Shown here: positions 1-5,463 of the stretch, one piece after another
Numbering within the stretch: position 1 is the first letter of the stretch
How the letters are laid out: each line of letters starts with the position of its first letter
NCBI GenBank assembly: GCA_020847015.1
Contig: JADLCW010000140.1
Span: 1-5,463, forward strand
Direction: 5' to 3'
Length of the DNA: 5,463 nucleotides
Source of the DNA: Thermomicrobiales bacterium
Lineage (GTDB): Bacteria > Chloroflexota > Chloroflexia > Thermomicrobiales > UBA6265
The notes under the pieces: model-generated
The model's input: only the letters and a program-made list of their open reading frames with translations
What the model was told of the DNA's origin: nothing
Databases searched by the model: none
Translations under genes and position numbers: made by a program

Positions 1-349
1 AGACGCTAACCAAGGACATCTGATCCCAACGGATTTCGCTGCGGCGTCTCGCCGCATCGTGGCGGAGAACCCTGTCGAGATCCGACCTGCCGCGAGATCC
101 ACAGGCGAAGCAAGCGCGATCGACATTGTCGGTGTCGGTAGGCGTTGCGCTGCCGGCCGTGGTGCGGCGTGCGGCGTCGGGCAGGAAGCAGCGGGGTCCT
201 TCGCAGGACGGTTCGCCGGCCAGGTCAGGATTCGAGTCGATGCAGAACCCGAACGCCACGACTGCGAGCGGGGCATGCCGGACGGAGTTCACCGGCGCGG
301 GCGTGCGGTCGTTCGTGGCGCTACGGTCGGGGACGAAGGAGCAGCCGAT
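1..349 (-). other. Unassigned region with an open, coding-like minus frame (possible partial or degraded gene)
   Basis: No known gene is recognised here. One minus frame is free of stops from 349 to the left edge (about 116 codons). Between about 300 and 100 its third positions are mostly G or C and its first positions are G-rich, as in the real genes of this window. A possible GTG start is at 292, without a clear ribosome binding site; no ATG fits. The deduced peptide has a hydrophobic stretch (APLAVVAFGFC) and a cysteine cluster (CEGPRC, later CFAC) that could bind metal. The frame is the same as that of the last fragment of the neighbouring pseudogene after its TGA at 350-352, so it may be more decayed sequence. 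The exactly opposite plus frame is also open (2-481) and looks like a mirror image. No RNA gene, insertion sequence or terminator is seen. Confidence 0.3.
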
Positions 350-1145
350 TCAAGGACCGCGATGTTGGCGACCACCGACGGGACGCGGCCCCGTTCGTGT
401 TCCTCTGAATCGATTCTGTACGACGTAGCCTTCCCTGAGCGGTGGACGCGCCGACGGGATGCCTTTCGCGGTCGATGGTGACGATGCTGACCTCCGACCG
501 GTAGGGGTTAGCGAGGGTGTGCAGGTCGTCCGTGGTGAAGGTCGGCGCGTCATCGAGAGAGCGGCCGCAGCGGCATCTTGCCACGGCCCGTGCAGGCGGC
601 GGACCCGCAGCGATTGTCGGCGTGGCATCATGCGCCGATGGCTGGCGAATCATCCAGCCGGCTGGGGGTATTTCCATGCCCAGCCGGAGGTGCTGACTCG
701 GCCGGCAGGATTACCCTGCCGGCCGCGGGCGATGGCGTTGACTGCGACGTGGACATCGTACGGGTGTTCGGGATAGCGGCTGGCCAGGGGCGTAATAAGA
801 GTCGCCTCGCAGGCAAAGCGAGTCGCCCCGCCGCCAGCCAGGAAGACGTGCGGTAATTGCTTCGTCACCCGGCAAGCGAGCACGATCGTGTCGCGGGAGC
901 GGCATCGACCGCGTCGGCGCGCAGATCGCGCCCAGCCACGGTGCTGGCGTCGAGTTCCACCCCGCGAGCGGATTGAACGACCCACCGTAGCCGACCAGGT
1001 GGTCTTCGGGATTCGCCTCGACCTCGGAAATCGTCGCGATCACAGCATCGAGCGCGCGGACGCCGGCGCGCATGGCCGTCATGCCGGTCGGGGAACCGAC
1101 CGCGGCATTTGCACGGCCAACCAGTTGCGTCTTCACCGGTCGCAT
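350..1145 (-). pseudogene. Decayed glycosylasparaginase / isoaspartyl-peptidase-like Ntn-hydrolase (family T2)
   Basis: Conserved blocks of N4-(beta-N-acetylglucosaminyl)-L-asparaginase appear in order but in changing frames. From ATG 1145: ALDAVIATISEVEANPEDHL and VGYGGSFNPLAG (to 960). Then VELDASTVAGRDLRADAVDA (960 to about 898), RVTKQLPHVFLAGGGATRFA, and STSGWAWKYP (694-665). Next come RLDDSPAIGA, a TGA at 628-630, ADNRCGSAACTGRGKM (621-574), DLHTLANPYRSEVSIVTIDR in another frame, and YVVQNRF in yet another, with a final TGA at 350. Frame changes fall near 960-963 and 895-897 (one base short each), 661-664 (one base extra), about 555-562, and about 440. The expected catalytic Asp-Thr reads Asp-Val-His (757-749). 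The length, about 265 codons, is slightly below the family's. The start overlaps the preceding gene by 13 nt, pointing to a former operon member. Neighbouring genes have no frameshifts, so sequencing error alone is unlikely. Confidence 0.85.
699..725. repeat. Perfect inverted repeat, 11-bp arms with 5-nt loop
   Basis: The plus strand reads CGGCCGGCAGG, then ATTAC, then CCTGCCGGCCG; the arms are exact reverse complements. It lies inside the decayed asparaginase, just downstream of the lost catalytic position. There is no T-run on either side, so it is not a standard intrinsic terminator. It could form a stable hairpin, or be a chance product of high GC content. Confidence 0.7.
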
Positions 1146-2203
1146 GTCCCGAGGAATTCACGTTCGGACGCTGCATGCTCGGCCAGGGCGCGGCCGACCT
1201 CGTCGGTTGGCCACTCCGGTAGAGGCGCTTCAACGCCGTCCTCCATGAGAACGAACCCCTCGGCGGCTGGGCGCACTTCGCCGATCTCGGTCAGCGTGAT
1301 GCCGGCGGTGGAGGCCGCTGCACGCAGGCGACTCACAGCGGCTGGAGGCGCGGCGGCCAGCAGCGCGCCAGAGGCGAGCATGCCCAGCGGGTCGAGTTCC
1401 AGCGCGCCGGCGATCGCTCGCGTTTGCGGTAGCACCGCTACGTTGGCGCGAACTAGCCGAGCGCCGCAGCCGGCAGCGGTCGCCAATTCGCGCACGCCCG
1501 TGCTCAGACCGCCTTCGGTCGGATCATGCAGCGCGACGACGTCGCCGGTCGCCAACAGTGCTCGCGCCGCGGGAACGACCGACAACCCGGGGTGTTCGAT
1601 CAGCCCCGCCGCTTCACGCAGCATCTCCGATCCGATGAGCGGCGCTAGCACCGCTGGCAACTCACGGGCCAGCAGTGCCGTTCCTTCGATAGCGACCGCG
1701 CCAGCCAATAGCAGCCGATCTCCCGGCCGCGCGCCGCCGGGGCGCAGCAGACGTTCCGGCGTGGATTCACCGAGCATTTGCCCGACCAGCACCGTGCGCC
1801 GCACCGCCGTAGTGATTTCCGTATGGCCGCCGACAAGGGCGATGCCGCGCTCGTCGCAAACAGCGGCAATGGCACGAAAATGCGCTTCCACATCGTCGGT
1901 GGATACCCCCTCCGGAAAGAGGGTGGTGACCAGAAGCCAGCGCGGCTCGGCTCCCAGACAAGCGAGATCGTTGGCGTTGACATCGATCAGATACGCCGCG
2001 GCGTCGTGCGTAGCGAAGGTGATGGGGTCGGTTTTGGCGACGAGCACGCGGTCGCCGAGGGCGATGGCGGCGGCGTCGCGGCCGACGCCGGGCCCGATCA
2101 GCACGTTCGCATCGTTGGCAACGGACGAGGCGAGCAACCGGGCGAGAAGCGCCGCCGGCAGCTTGCCAATGCCGAGGCGCTGGGTGGTGTCGATCCGGGT
2201 CAC
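1133..2203 (-). CDS. AIR synthase/HypE-like ATP-binding protein of unknown substrate
   Basis: A 356-residue protein of the PurM/SelD/HypE/ThiL superfamily, whose members are ATP-dependent dimeric enzymes that phosphorylate or activate a small substrate. Visible landmarks are GIGKLP (11-16), GPGVGRDAAAIALGD (37-51), KTDPITFA (57-64), the core DVNANDLACLGAEPRW (74-89), VGGHTEIT (124-131), HDPTEGGL in the C-terminal domain (226-233) and LASGALL (276-282). The N-terminal GKLP and the TDPITFA and GGHTEIT motifs fit the group usually annotated as AIR-synthase-related or HypE-like. The C-terminal Pro-Arg-Ile-Cys of true HypE is absent (it ends LGTCDR), as is the N-terminal Cys/Sec of SelD, and no hydrogenase genes are nearby. 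The GTG start at 2203 has a good AGGTGAG 6 nt upstream. The gene is intact and is co-directional with xseB, 42 nt upstream of it. The true reaction is unknown. Confidence 0.9.
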   Translation of the reverse strand: MTRIDTTQRLGIGKLPAALLARLLASSVANDANVLIGPGVGRDAAAIALGDRVLVAKTDPITFATHDAAAYLIDVNANDLACLGAEPRWLLVTTLFPEGVSTDDVEAHFRAIAAVCDERGIALVGGHTEITTAVRRTVLVGQMLGESTPERLLRPGGARPGDRLLLAGAVAIEGTALLARELPAVLAPLIGSEMLREAAGLIEHPGLSVVPAARALLATGDVVALHDPTEGGLSTGVRELATAAGCGARLVRANVAVLPQTRAIAGALELDPLGMLASGALLAAAPPAAVSRLRAAASTAGITLTEIGEVRPAAEGFVLMEDGVEAPLPEWPTDEVGRALAEHAASEREFLGTCDR

Positions 2204-2209
2204 GAAGCG

Positions 2210-2216
2210 CTCACCT
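2210..2216 (-). promoter_or_regulatory. Ribosome binding site deciding a GTG start
   Basis: The minus strand reads AGGTGAG, ending 6 nt before the GTG at 2203. It lies in the 42-nt spacer after xseB and supports GTG as the start of the AIR-synthase-like gene; no in-frame ATG fits better. Confidence 0.65.
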
Positions 2217-2245
2217 GCCTGTGCATGATGCGGGACTTCTCCGCG

Positions 2246-2551
2246 CTAGAACGGAACGACATCGATCTCGAATTCATCGCCGGGCGGCGCTGCCGCCGGT
2301 TCGGCGTCGCCGGCCAGCGCGGCGTCGATATGGCCGACGCGGAGTTCCGCCTCGGCAAGCATTTGCTCGCAGCGACTGGCGAGACGCATCCCCAGCTCGT
2401 AGCAATCCATAGTCTCCGAGAGCGATAGATTTCCGCTTTCCAGATGGGCGACCACCGCGTCCAGCGCGGTATACACATCCTCGAACGCGCCGCCGTCGAG
2501 GGTCCATTCCCATTCGGCGAACGGTGTCGGCTGGGTGAGTGGTTCGGTCAT
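2246..2551 (-). CDS. xseB: Exodeoxyribonuclease VII small subunit
   Basis: XseB forms the small helical subunits that bind the coiled-coil region of XseA to make active exonuclease VII. The protein has 101 residues. The conserved helical hairpin lies at about 23-75, with FEDVYTALDAVVAHLESG followed by LSLSETMDCYELG and CEQMLAEAELRV, the usual pattern of an Exonuc_VII_S domain. An Ala/Pro-rich linker and an acidic C-terminal tail (DEFEIDVVPF) follow, as is common in this family. I chose the ATG at 2551 because the domain begins shortly after it and it overlaps the xseA stop as ATGA. The frame stays open upstream to 2818, but that part is an antisense-like shadow of xseA rich in Arg/Ala/Gly. 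The stop is TAG. Confidence 0.94.
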   Translation of the reverse strand: MTEPLTQPTPFAEWEWTLDGGAFEDVYTALDAVVAHLESGNLSLSETMDCYELGMRLASRCEQMLAEAELRVGHIDAALAGDAEPAAAPPGDEFEIDVVPF

Positions 2552-3786
2552 CTCACTGCTTCCCGAATCATGCCGCGCTCTACCAGGCGCCCGGACACGT
2601 GCGCCGCCAGCGACCCATCGGCCAGCGTGACGCGCACCTCGTCGCCGGTCGCCACATCGGCAGCGCGAGGCAGTGGCCGACCCGATGCTGGCTCGCTCAG
2701 CAGCGCATATCCGCGTCCCAGCACTGCGGTTGGCTCCAACATGCGGAGCATCGCTCGCTGCCATGCCACTTCGTCTTGCCGCTGGCCGATTGCCGCCGCG
2801 CGCAGGTCGTCGAGCCACGTACGGCGCTCGGCAAGCCCCACCCGGTCGTGCTCCAGCATCCGCCCGGGGTGAGCGTGTCGCAACCGCTCGCGTTGGCGGA
2901 CTAGGCGCAGATTCCGGCTCTCCGCACCCAGATCCGCCATGCGATGCAGCCTATGTCGTGCGGCGGCGATCCGTCCCGTCAACTCAGAGGCCGAGGGCAC
3001 GCAGAGTTCGGCAGCGGCTGATGGCGTTGGCGCGCGCACATCGGCTGCCAGATCAACCAGTGTGACATCCGTCTCATGCCCGACGCCAGCGATGACCGGG
3101 ATGCGGCACGCGAAAACGGCGCGAACGACGGGTTCGGCATTGAAAGCGGCCAAATCCTCGGCGGAGCCGCCACCGCGCGCGATGATGATGACCTCCGGCC
3201 GGCCGTCGTGCTGCAGCGCCTCCAGCGCCGCCACCAGCGCGGCCGGGGCCTCGTCGCCCTGCACGGCAGCCGGGCAGAGCAGCACTTCGACCAGCGGGTA
3301 GCGGCGACGCAACACCTGTTGGATATCGTGCCAGACCGAGCCGGCATCCGACGTGACGACCCCGATCGTCCGGGGGAAGACCGGGAGCGGTCGTTTGCGA
3401 GCGAGGTCGAACAGCCCTTCTGCTTCCAGTTGCTGGCGCAGCCGCGCGAACTCCAGCGCCGCCAGGCCGAGACCAGCTGGTTGCACCGAATCGACCACGA
3501 TGCGCAACTCGCCGCGCGCCGCGTAGAGTCCCATCTGTCCGTGGGCGGCGATCTGCATTCCGCCTTCCGGTGGCTGGATCTGACGACGCAGATCGCGCGC
3601 CCAGATGACGCAGCGCAGACTGGCGGCATCGTCGGCGAGCGTGAAGAAGCAGTGACCACCGCGGCTAATACTGGTTTGCACCACCTCGCCGGTGACCCAA
3701 AGATCGCTCAGCAGCGGGTCGCACTCCAGCACCGCGCCCAGGTAGTCGGCGAGGTCGGAGACGGCAAGGAGGCGCAGGCCACTCAT
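2548..3786 (-). CDS. xseA: Exodeoxyribonuclease VII large subunit
   Basis: Catalytic subunit of the single-strand-specific exonuclease VII, which trims ssDNA from both ends and acts in mismatch repair and damage tolerance. At 412 residues it is a compact but normal family member. An N-terminal OB-fold DNA-binding domain (about 4-103; LWVTGEV at 29-35, GHCFFTLAD at 44-52) precedes the catalytic domain, which carries TSDAGSVWHDI (145-155), ARGGGSAEDLAAFN (203-216) and GHETDVTLVDLAADVRAPTP (236-255). An Arg/Glu-rich, probably coiled-coil stretch (about 265-350) and the conserved VLGRGYALL (355-363) follow. The ATG at 3786 overlaps the accB stop and the TGA overlaps the xseB start, both as ATGA. 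There is no clear Shine-Dalgarno sequence, so translation is probably coupled to accB. No broken motifs are seen. Confidence 0.96.
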   Translation of the reverse strand: MSGLRLLAVSDLADYLGAVLECDPLLSDLWVTGEVVQTSISRGGHCFFTLADDAASLRCVIWARDLRRQIQPPEGGMQIAAHGQMGLYAARGELRIVVDSVQPAGLGLAALEFARLRQQLEAEGLFDLARKRPLPVFPRTIGVVTSDAGSVWHDIQQVLRRRYPLVEVLLCPAAVQGDEAPAALVAALEALQHDGRPEVIIIARGGGSAEDLAAFNAEPVVRAVFACRIPVIAGVGHETDVTLVDLAADVRAPTPSAAAELCVPSASELTGRIAAARHRLHRMADLGAESRNLRLVRQRERLRHAHPGRMLEHDRVGLAERRTWLDDLRAAAIGQRQDEVAWQRAMLRMLEPTAVLGRGYALLSEPASGRPLPRAADVATGDEVRVTLADGSLAAHVSGRLVERGMIREAVR

Positions 3787-4253
3787 CGGCTGGCGTCCGC
3801 CGGACGTAGCCGCACCAGCGGCGAACCGAACTCGACCGCTTGCCCGTTGGCGGCCACCAGTTCGACGACGATGCCGCCACGATCGGCGGTGATCTCGTTC
3901 ATGATTTTCATCGCCTCGATGATGCCAACCACTTGCCCCGGGATCACCACATCGCCCACCGCGATGAAGGACGGCGCTCCGGGCGTGGGAGCGGTATAGA
4001 AGGTGCCGATCATCGGTGCGGTGATGGTGTGCTCACTTGCGACGACAACCGAGGCGATCTCGCTGGTCGTCGCCTCAACGATCGGCGCGGCCGCGGATGC
4101 TCCACCGCGCAATCGGATGTTGACGGCGCCGAAGGCGAGATCGAGTTCTGTAAGACCGCCCTCGCGCATCATCCCGACCAAGGCTCGCACCAGTGATTCC
4201 ACCTCGGCCGGCGGCAGAATCGGAACGGACGACGGGTTCGTTCGCTCACCCAC
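3783..4253 (-). CDS. accB: Biotin carboxyl carrier protein of acetyl-CoA carboxylase
   Basis: AccB carries the carboxybiotin arm between biotin carboxylase (AccC) and carboxyltransferase (AccA/AccD) in the first step of fatty acid synthesis. The 156-residue length is typical. An N-terminal helical segment (about 15-50, EVESLVRALVGMM then LTELDLAFGAVNIRLR) is followed by a short Ala/Thr-rich linker (51-76) and a biotinyl domain (77-150) with APMIGTFYTAPTPGAP and the biotinylation motif EAMKIMNE, where Lys116 is the expected biotin site. The start is a GTG at 4253 immediately after the efp stop. The reading frame has little room upstream, and the N-terminal helix fits this start, though the ribosome binding site is weak. 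The TGA stop overlaps the xseA ATG as ATGA. Unusually, accC is not the next gene. Confidence 0.95.
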   Translation of the reverse strand: MGERTNPSSVPILPPAEVESLVRALVGMMREGGLTELDLAFGAVNIRLRGGASAAAPIVEATTSEIASVVVASEHTITAPMIGTFYTAPTPGAPSFIAVGDVVIPGQVVGIIEAMKIMNEITADRGGIVVELVAANGQAVEFGSPLVRLRPADASR

Positions 4254-4814
4254 CTAGTTGACTCGCTCGATGTAGTCGCCAGTCCGAGTGTCGACCTTGA
4301 GCGTATCGCCGATGTTGACAAACAGCGGCACGGTGACGACCAGACCAGTCTCCAGCGTGGCTGGTTTGGTCGCGCCGCTGGCGGTGTCGCCCTTGAGACC
4401 GGGATCGGTGTCGGCAACGACGAGATTGACCGCGGTCGGCAACTCGATGTCGATCGGTTCCTCATCGTAGGTCAGCAGATCGACGACGTCGTTCTCTTTC
4501 ATGAACTTGAGCGCCTCGCCGATGGTTTCATCGGAGAGAATGAGCTGATCGAATGTCTCGGTGTCCATAAAATGACGATGACCGTCGTCGGCGTACAGAT
4601 ACTGAACGTGCTTGCGCTCGAGTCGTACCTGGGTGAATTTGGCGCCGGCCTGAACCGTGGTCTGGGTGAGCGCGCCGGTGCGGAGATCGCGCAGCGTCAT
4701 GCGCACCTGGGCCGAACCGCGTCCTTGCTTGTTGTGCTGAAAATCGACCACCTTGACCAGCCGGCCATCGATATCCATCGTCAGACCTTTTCGCAGGTCT
4801 CCTGTATCGATCAT
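4254..4814 (-). CDS. efp: Elongation factor P
   Basis: EF-P binds between the ribosomal P and E sites and helps form peptide bonds at consecutive prolines. The 186-residue length is standard. The N-terminal KOW-like domain (about 1-63) begins with MIDTGDLRKG; two OB-fold domains follow, and the C-terminal EF-P signature is at about 150-169 (KPATLETG then VTVPLFVNIGD). The loop that reaches the peptidyl-transferase centre reads HNKQGRGSAQVR (27-38), so the tip residue is Arg32 where many bacteria have a lysine. The start is an ATG at 4814, preceded 11 nt upstream by a strong GGAGGAG at 4826-4832. The TAG stop directly abuts the GTG of accB. No EF-P modification gene (epmA/epmB, earP, ymfI) is in view, so whether Arg32 is modified cannot be judged here. 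Confidence 0.97.
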   Translation of the reverse strand: MIDTGDLRKGLTMDIDGRLVKVVDFQHNKQGRGSAQVRMTLRDLRTGALTQTTVQAGAKFTQVRLERKHVQYLYADDGHRHFMDTETFDQLILSDETIGEALKFMKENDVVDLLTYDEEPIDIELPTAVNLVVADTDPGLKGDTASGATKPATLETGLVVTVPLFVNIGDTLKVDTRTGDYIERVN

Positions 4815-4825
4815 TACTGTGAATA

Positions 4826-4832
4826 CTCCTCC
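4826..4832 (-). promoter_or_regulatory. Ribosome binding site of efp
   Basis: The minus strand reads GGAGGAG, 11 nt before the efp ATG. It is the strongest Shine-Dalgarno match in the window, which fits a highly expressed translation factor, and it lies in the short peptidase-efp spacer. Confidence 0.75.
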
Positions 4833-4842
4833 GTCCGCGTTG

Positions 4843-5463
4843 TCAGAAGCGCGCGAATTTAGGCGCCTCCGTCAGAATGCGGACGCCGTCGGGCGCGATT
4901 ACGCCCACGTCCTCGATGCGGACTCCGCCCCAGTCCGGAAGGTAGATGCCCGGCTCCACCGTTACGACGTTGCCCGTTTCGAGCGTTTCCTCCGACGTCT
5001 TGCGCAGGGAAGGCGCCTCGTGGACCTTGATGCCGAGACCGTGGCCGAGACTATGGGTGAACTGCTCTCCGAACCCTGCCGCTTCTATTGGCTCGCGCGC
5101 CAACCGATCCGCTTCGGCTCCGGTGAGACCAGCGCGCAAACCAGCTCGAGCGGCGGCGTTCGCATCGAACACGATAGTGTAGATGGTTCGCAGCCGCTCC
5201 GTCGCCTCGCCGATCCAGATGGTGCGGGTCAGATCGGCGTTATAGCCGCGATGCCGCGCGCCCATGTCGATGATGATCGGTTCACCTTCCTCAATCGGAC
5301 GATCGGTCGGGTCGTGGTGGGGACGAGCGGCATGGGGACCAGCGGCGACGATGGTGTCGAACGCCGGACCGCTGGCGCCGCGGTCGCGCATGGCGCGGTC
5401 CAGGCGGTCGGCCAATTCGCGCTCGGTCGTGTCGGCGGCAAGACCCTTGGTCGCAGCGACGAA
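4843..5463 (-). CDS. M24 family metallopeptidase (Xaa-Pro aminopeptidase/dipeptidase type), C-terminal part
   Basis: A cytosolic metal-dependent peptidase expected to cleave peptide bonds next to proline. The window holds 206 residues of the C-terminal 'pita-bread' domain; the N-terminal part and the start codon lie beyond the right edge. All five expected metal ligands are visible (fragment numbering): Asp66 in IIIDMGA, Asp77 in YNADLTRT, His141 in HSLGHGLG, Glu170 in VEPGIYLP and Glu184 in RIEDVGV. The conserved histidines of the ARPHHDPT segment (about 46-53) and of VHEAP (148) are also there, so the enzyme looks active. The frame is open to the edge; a TTG at 5415 falls inside conserved sequence and is not the start. 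The TGA stop is followed 28 nt later by efp. Pairing of an M24 peptidase with efp is common in bacteria. The sequence shown does not separate aminopeptidase P from prolidase (PepQ), so no symbol is given. Confidence 0.93.
   Translation of the reverse strand, partial: FVAATKGLAADTTERELADRLDRAMRDRGASGPAFDTIVAAGPHAARPHHDPTDRPIEEGEPIIIDMGARHRGYNADLTRTIWIGEATERLRTIYTIVFDANAAARAGLRAGLTGAEADRLAREPIEAAGFGEQFTHSLGHGLGIKVHEAPSLRKTSEETLETGNVVTVEPGIYLPDWGGVRIEDVGVIAPDGVRILTEAPKFARF

Noticed and set aside
59..481. 140-codon plus-strand open frame at the left end
   Set aside because: Its codon boundaries mirror the coding-like minus frame, and it runs into recognisable asparaginase remnants on the other strand; no motif or ribosome binding site supports it.
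699..725. Intrinsic transcription terminator
   Set aside because: The stem is strong but no T-run follows on either strand, so it does not meet the usual pattern.
350..1145. Programmed frameshifting instead of a pseudogene
   Set aside because: Five or more frame changes, an in-frame stop and loss of the catalytic Thr, without evident slippery-site architecture, are far better explained by decay.
1133..2203. Assignment as hydrogenase maturation protein HypE or selenophosphate synthetase SelD
   Set aside because: The HypE C-terminal PRIC and the SelD N-terminal Cys/Sec motif are missing and no partner genes are nearby.
888..2228. 446-codon plus-strand open frame opposite the AIR-synthase-like gene
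   Set aside because: The protein is Ser/Arg/Ala/Pro-rich with no recognisable motif and lies exactly antisense to a gene with clear family motifs; it is an expected artefact of GC-rich coding sequence.
2552..2818. Upstream extension of xseB
   Set aside because: The extra residues are low-complexity Arg/Ala/Gly from an alternative frame of xseA; the ATGA overlap at 2548-2551 gives the natural start.
3076..3999. 307-codon plus-strand open frame across xseA and accB
   Set aside because: It spans two well-supported minus-strand genes, has no family features, and is explained as an antisense shadow.

Overview
This 5.46 kb window is GC-rich and contains one tightly packed gene cluster, all read on the minus strand, so it is transcribed from the right edge towards the left. 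The housekeeping gene content, the GTG starts and an EF-P whose loop reads Gly-Arg-Gly-Ser-Ala suggest a GC-rich bacterium, possibly of the Chloroflexota (Thermomicrobia-like). That placement is recalled from family patterns and was not tested by a search.

The order along transcription (right to left) is: the C-terminal part of an M24 metallopeptidase of the Xaa-Pro aminopeptidase/dipeptidase type (4843-5463, cut by the window edge); efp, elongation factor P (4254-4814); accB, the biotin carboxyl carrier protein of acetyl-CoA carboxylase (3783-4253); xseA (2548-3786) and xseB (2246-2551), the two subunits of exodeoxyribonuclease VII; and an AIR-synthase/HypE-like ATP-binding protein of unknown substrate (1133-2203). 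Junctions are very tight: 28 nt between the peptidase and efp, 0 nt between efp and accB, ATGA overlaps at accB/xseA and xseA/xseB, and 42 nt before the AIR-synthase-like gene. This implies one polycistronic message with translational coupling. The promoter lies outside the window to the right, and I see no convincing intrinsic terminator.

The left fifth is different. From 1145 down to about 350 the minus strand carries the ruins of a glycosylasparaginase-type (family T2) Ntn-hydrolase. Its conserved blocks follow one another in the right order but are spread over all three minus frames, with at least five frame changes, one in-frame stop and no threonine at the expected catalytic position. 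Its original start overlaps the end of the AIR-synthase-like gene by 13 nt, so it was once the next gene of the operon. Beyond it (1-349) there is a stop-free minus frame with coding-like third-position GC and a cysteine cluster that I cannot identify.

The cluster joins peptide turnover (peptidase), translation of proline-rich stretches (EF-P), fatty acid synthesis (AccB) and DNA repair (Exo VII). These are conserved housekeeping functions and not a single pathway. I see no mobile element, CRISPR array or tRNA/rRNA gene. The most interesting points are the decayed hydrolase, the uncharacterised AIR-synthase-like gene, accB without accC beside it, and Arg32 in EF-P.
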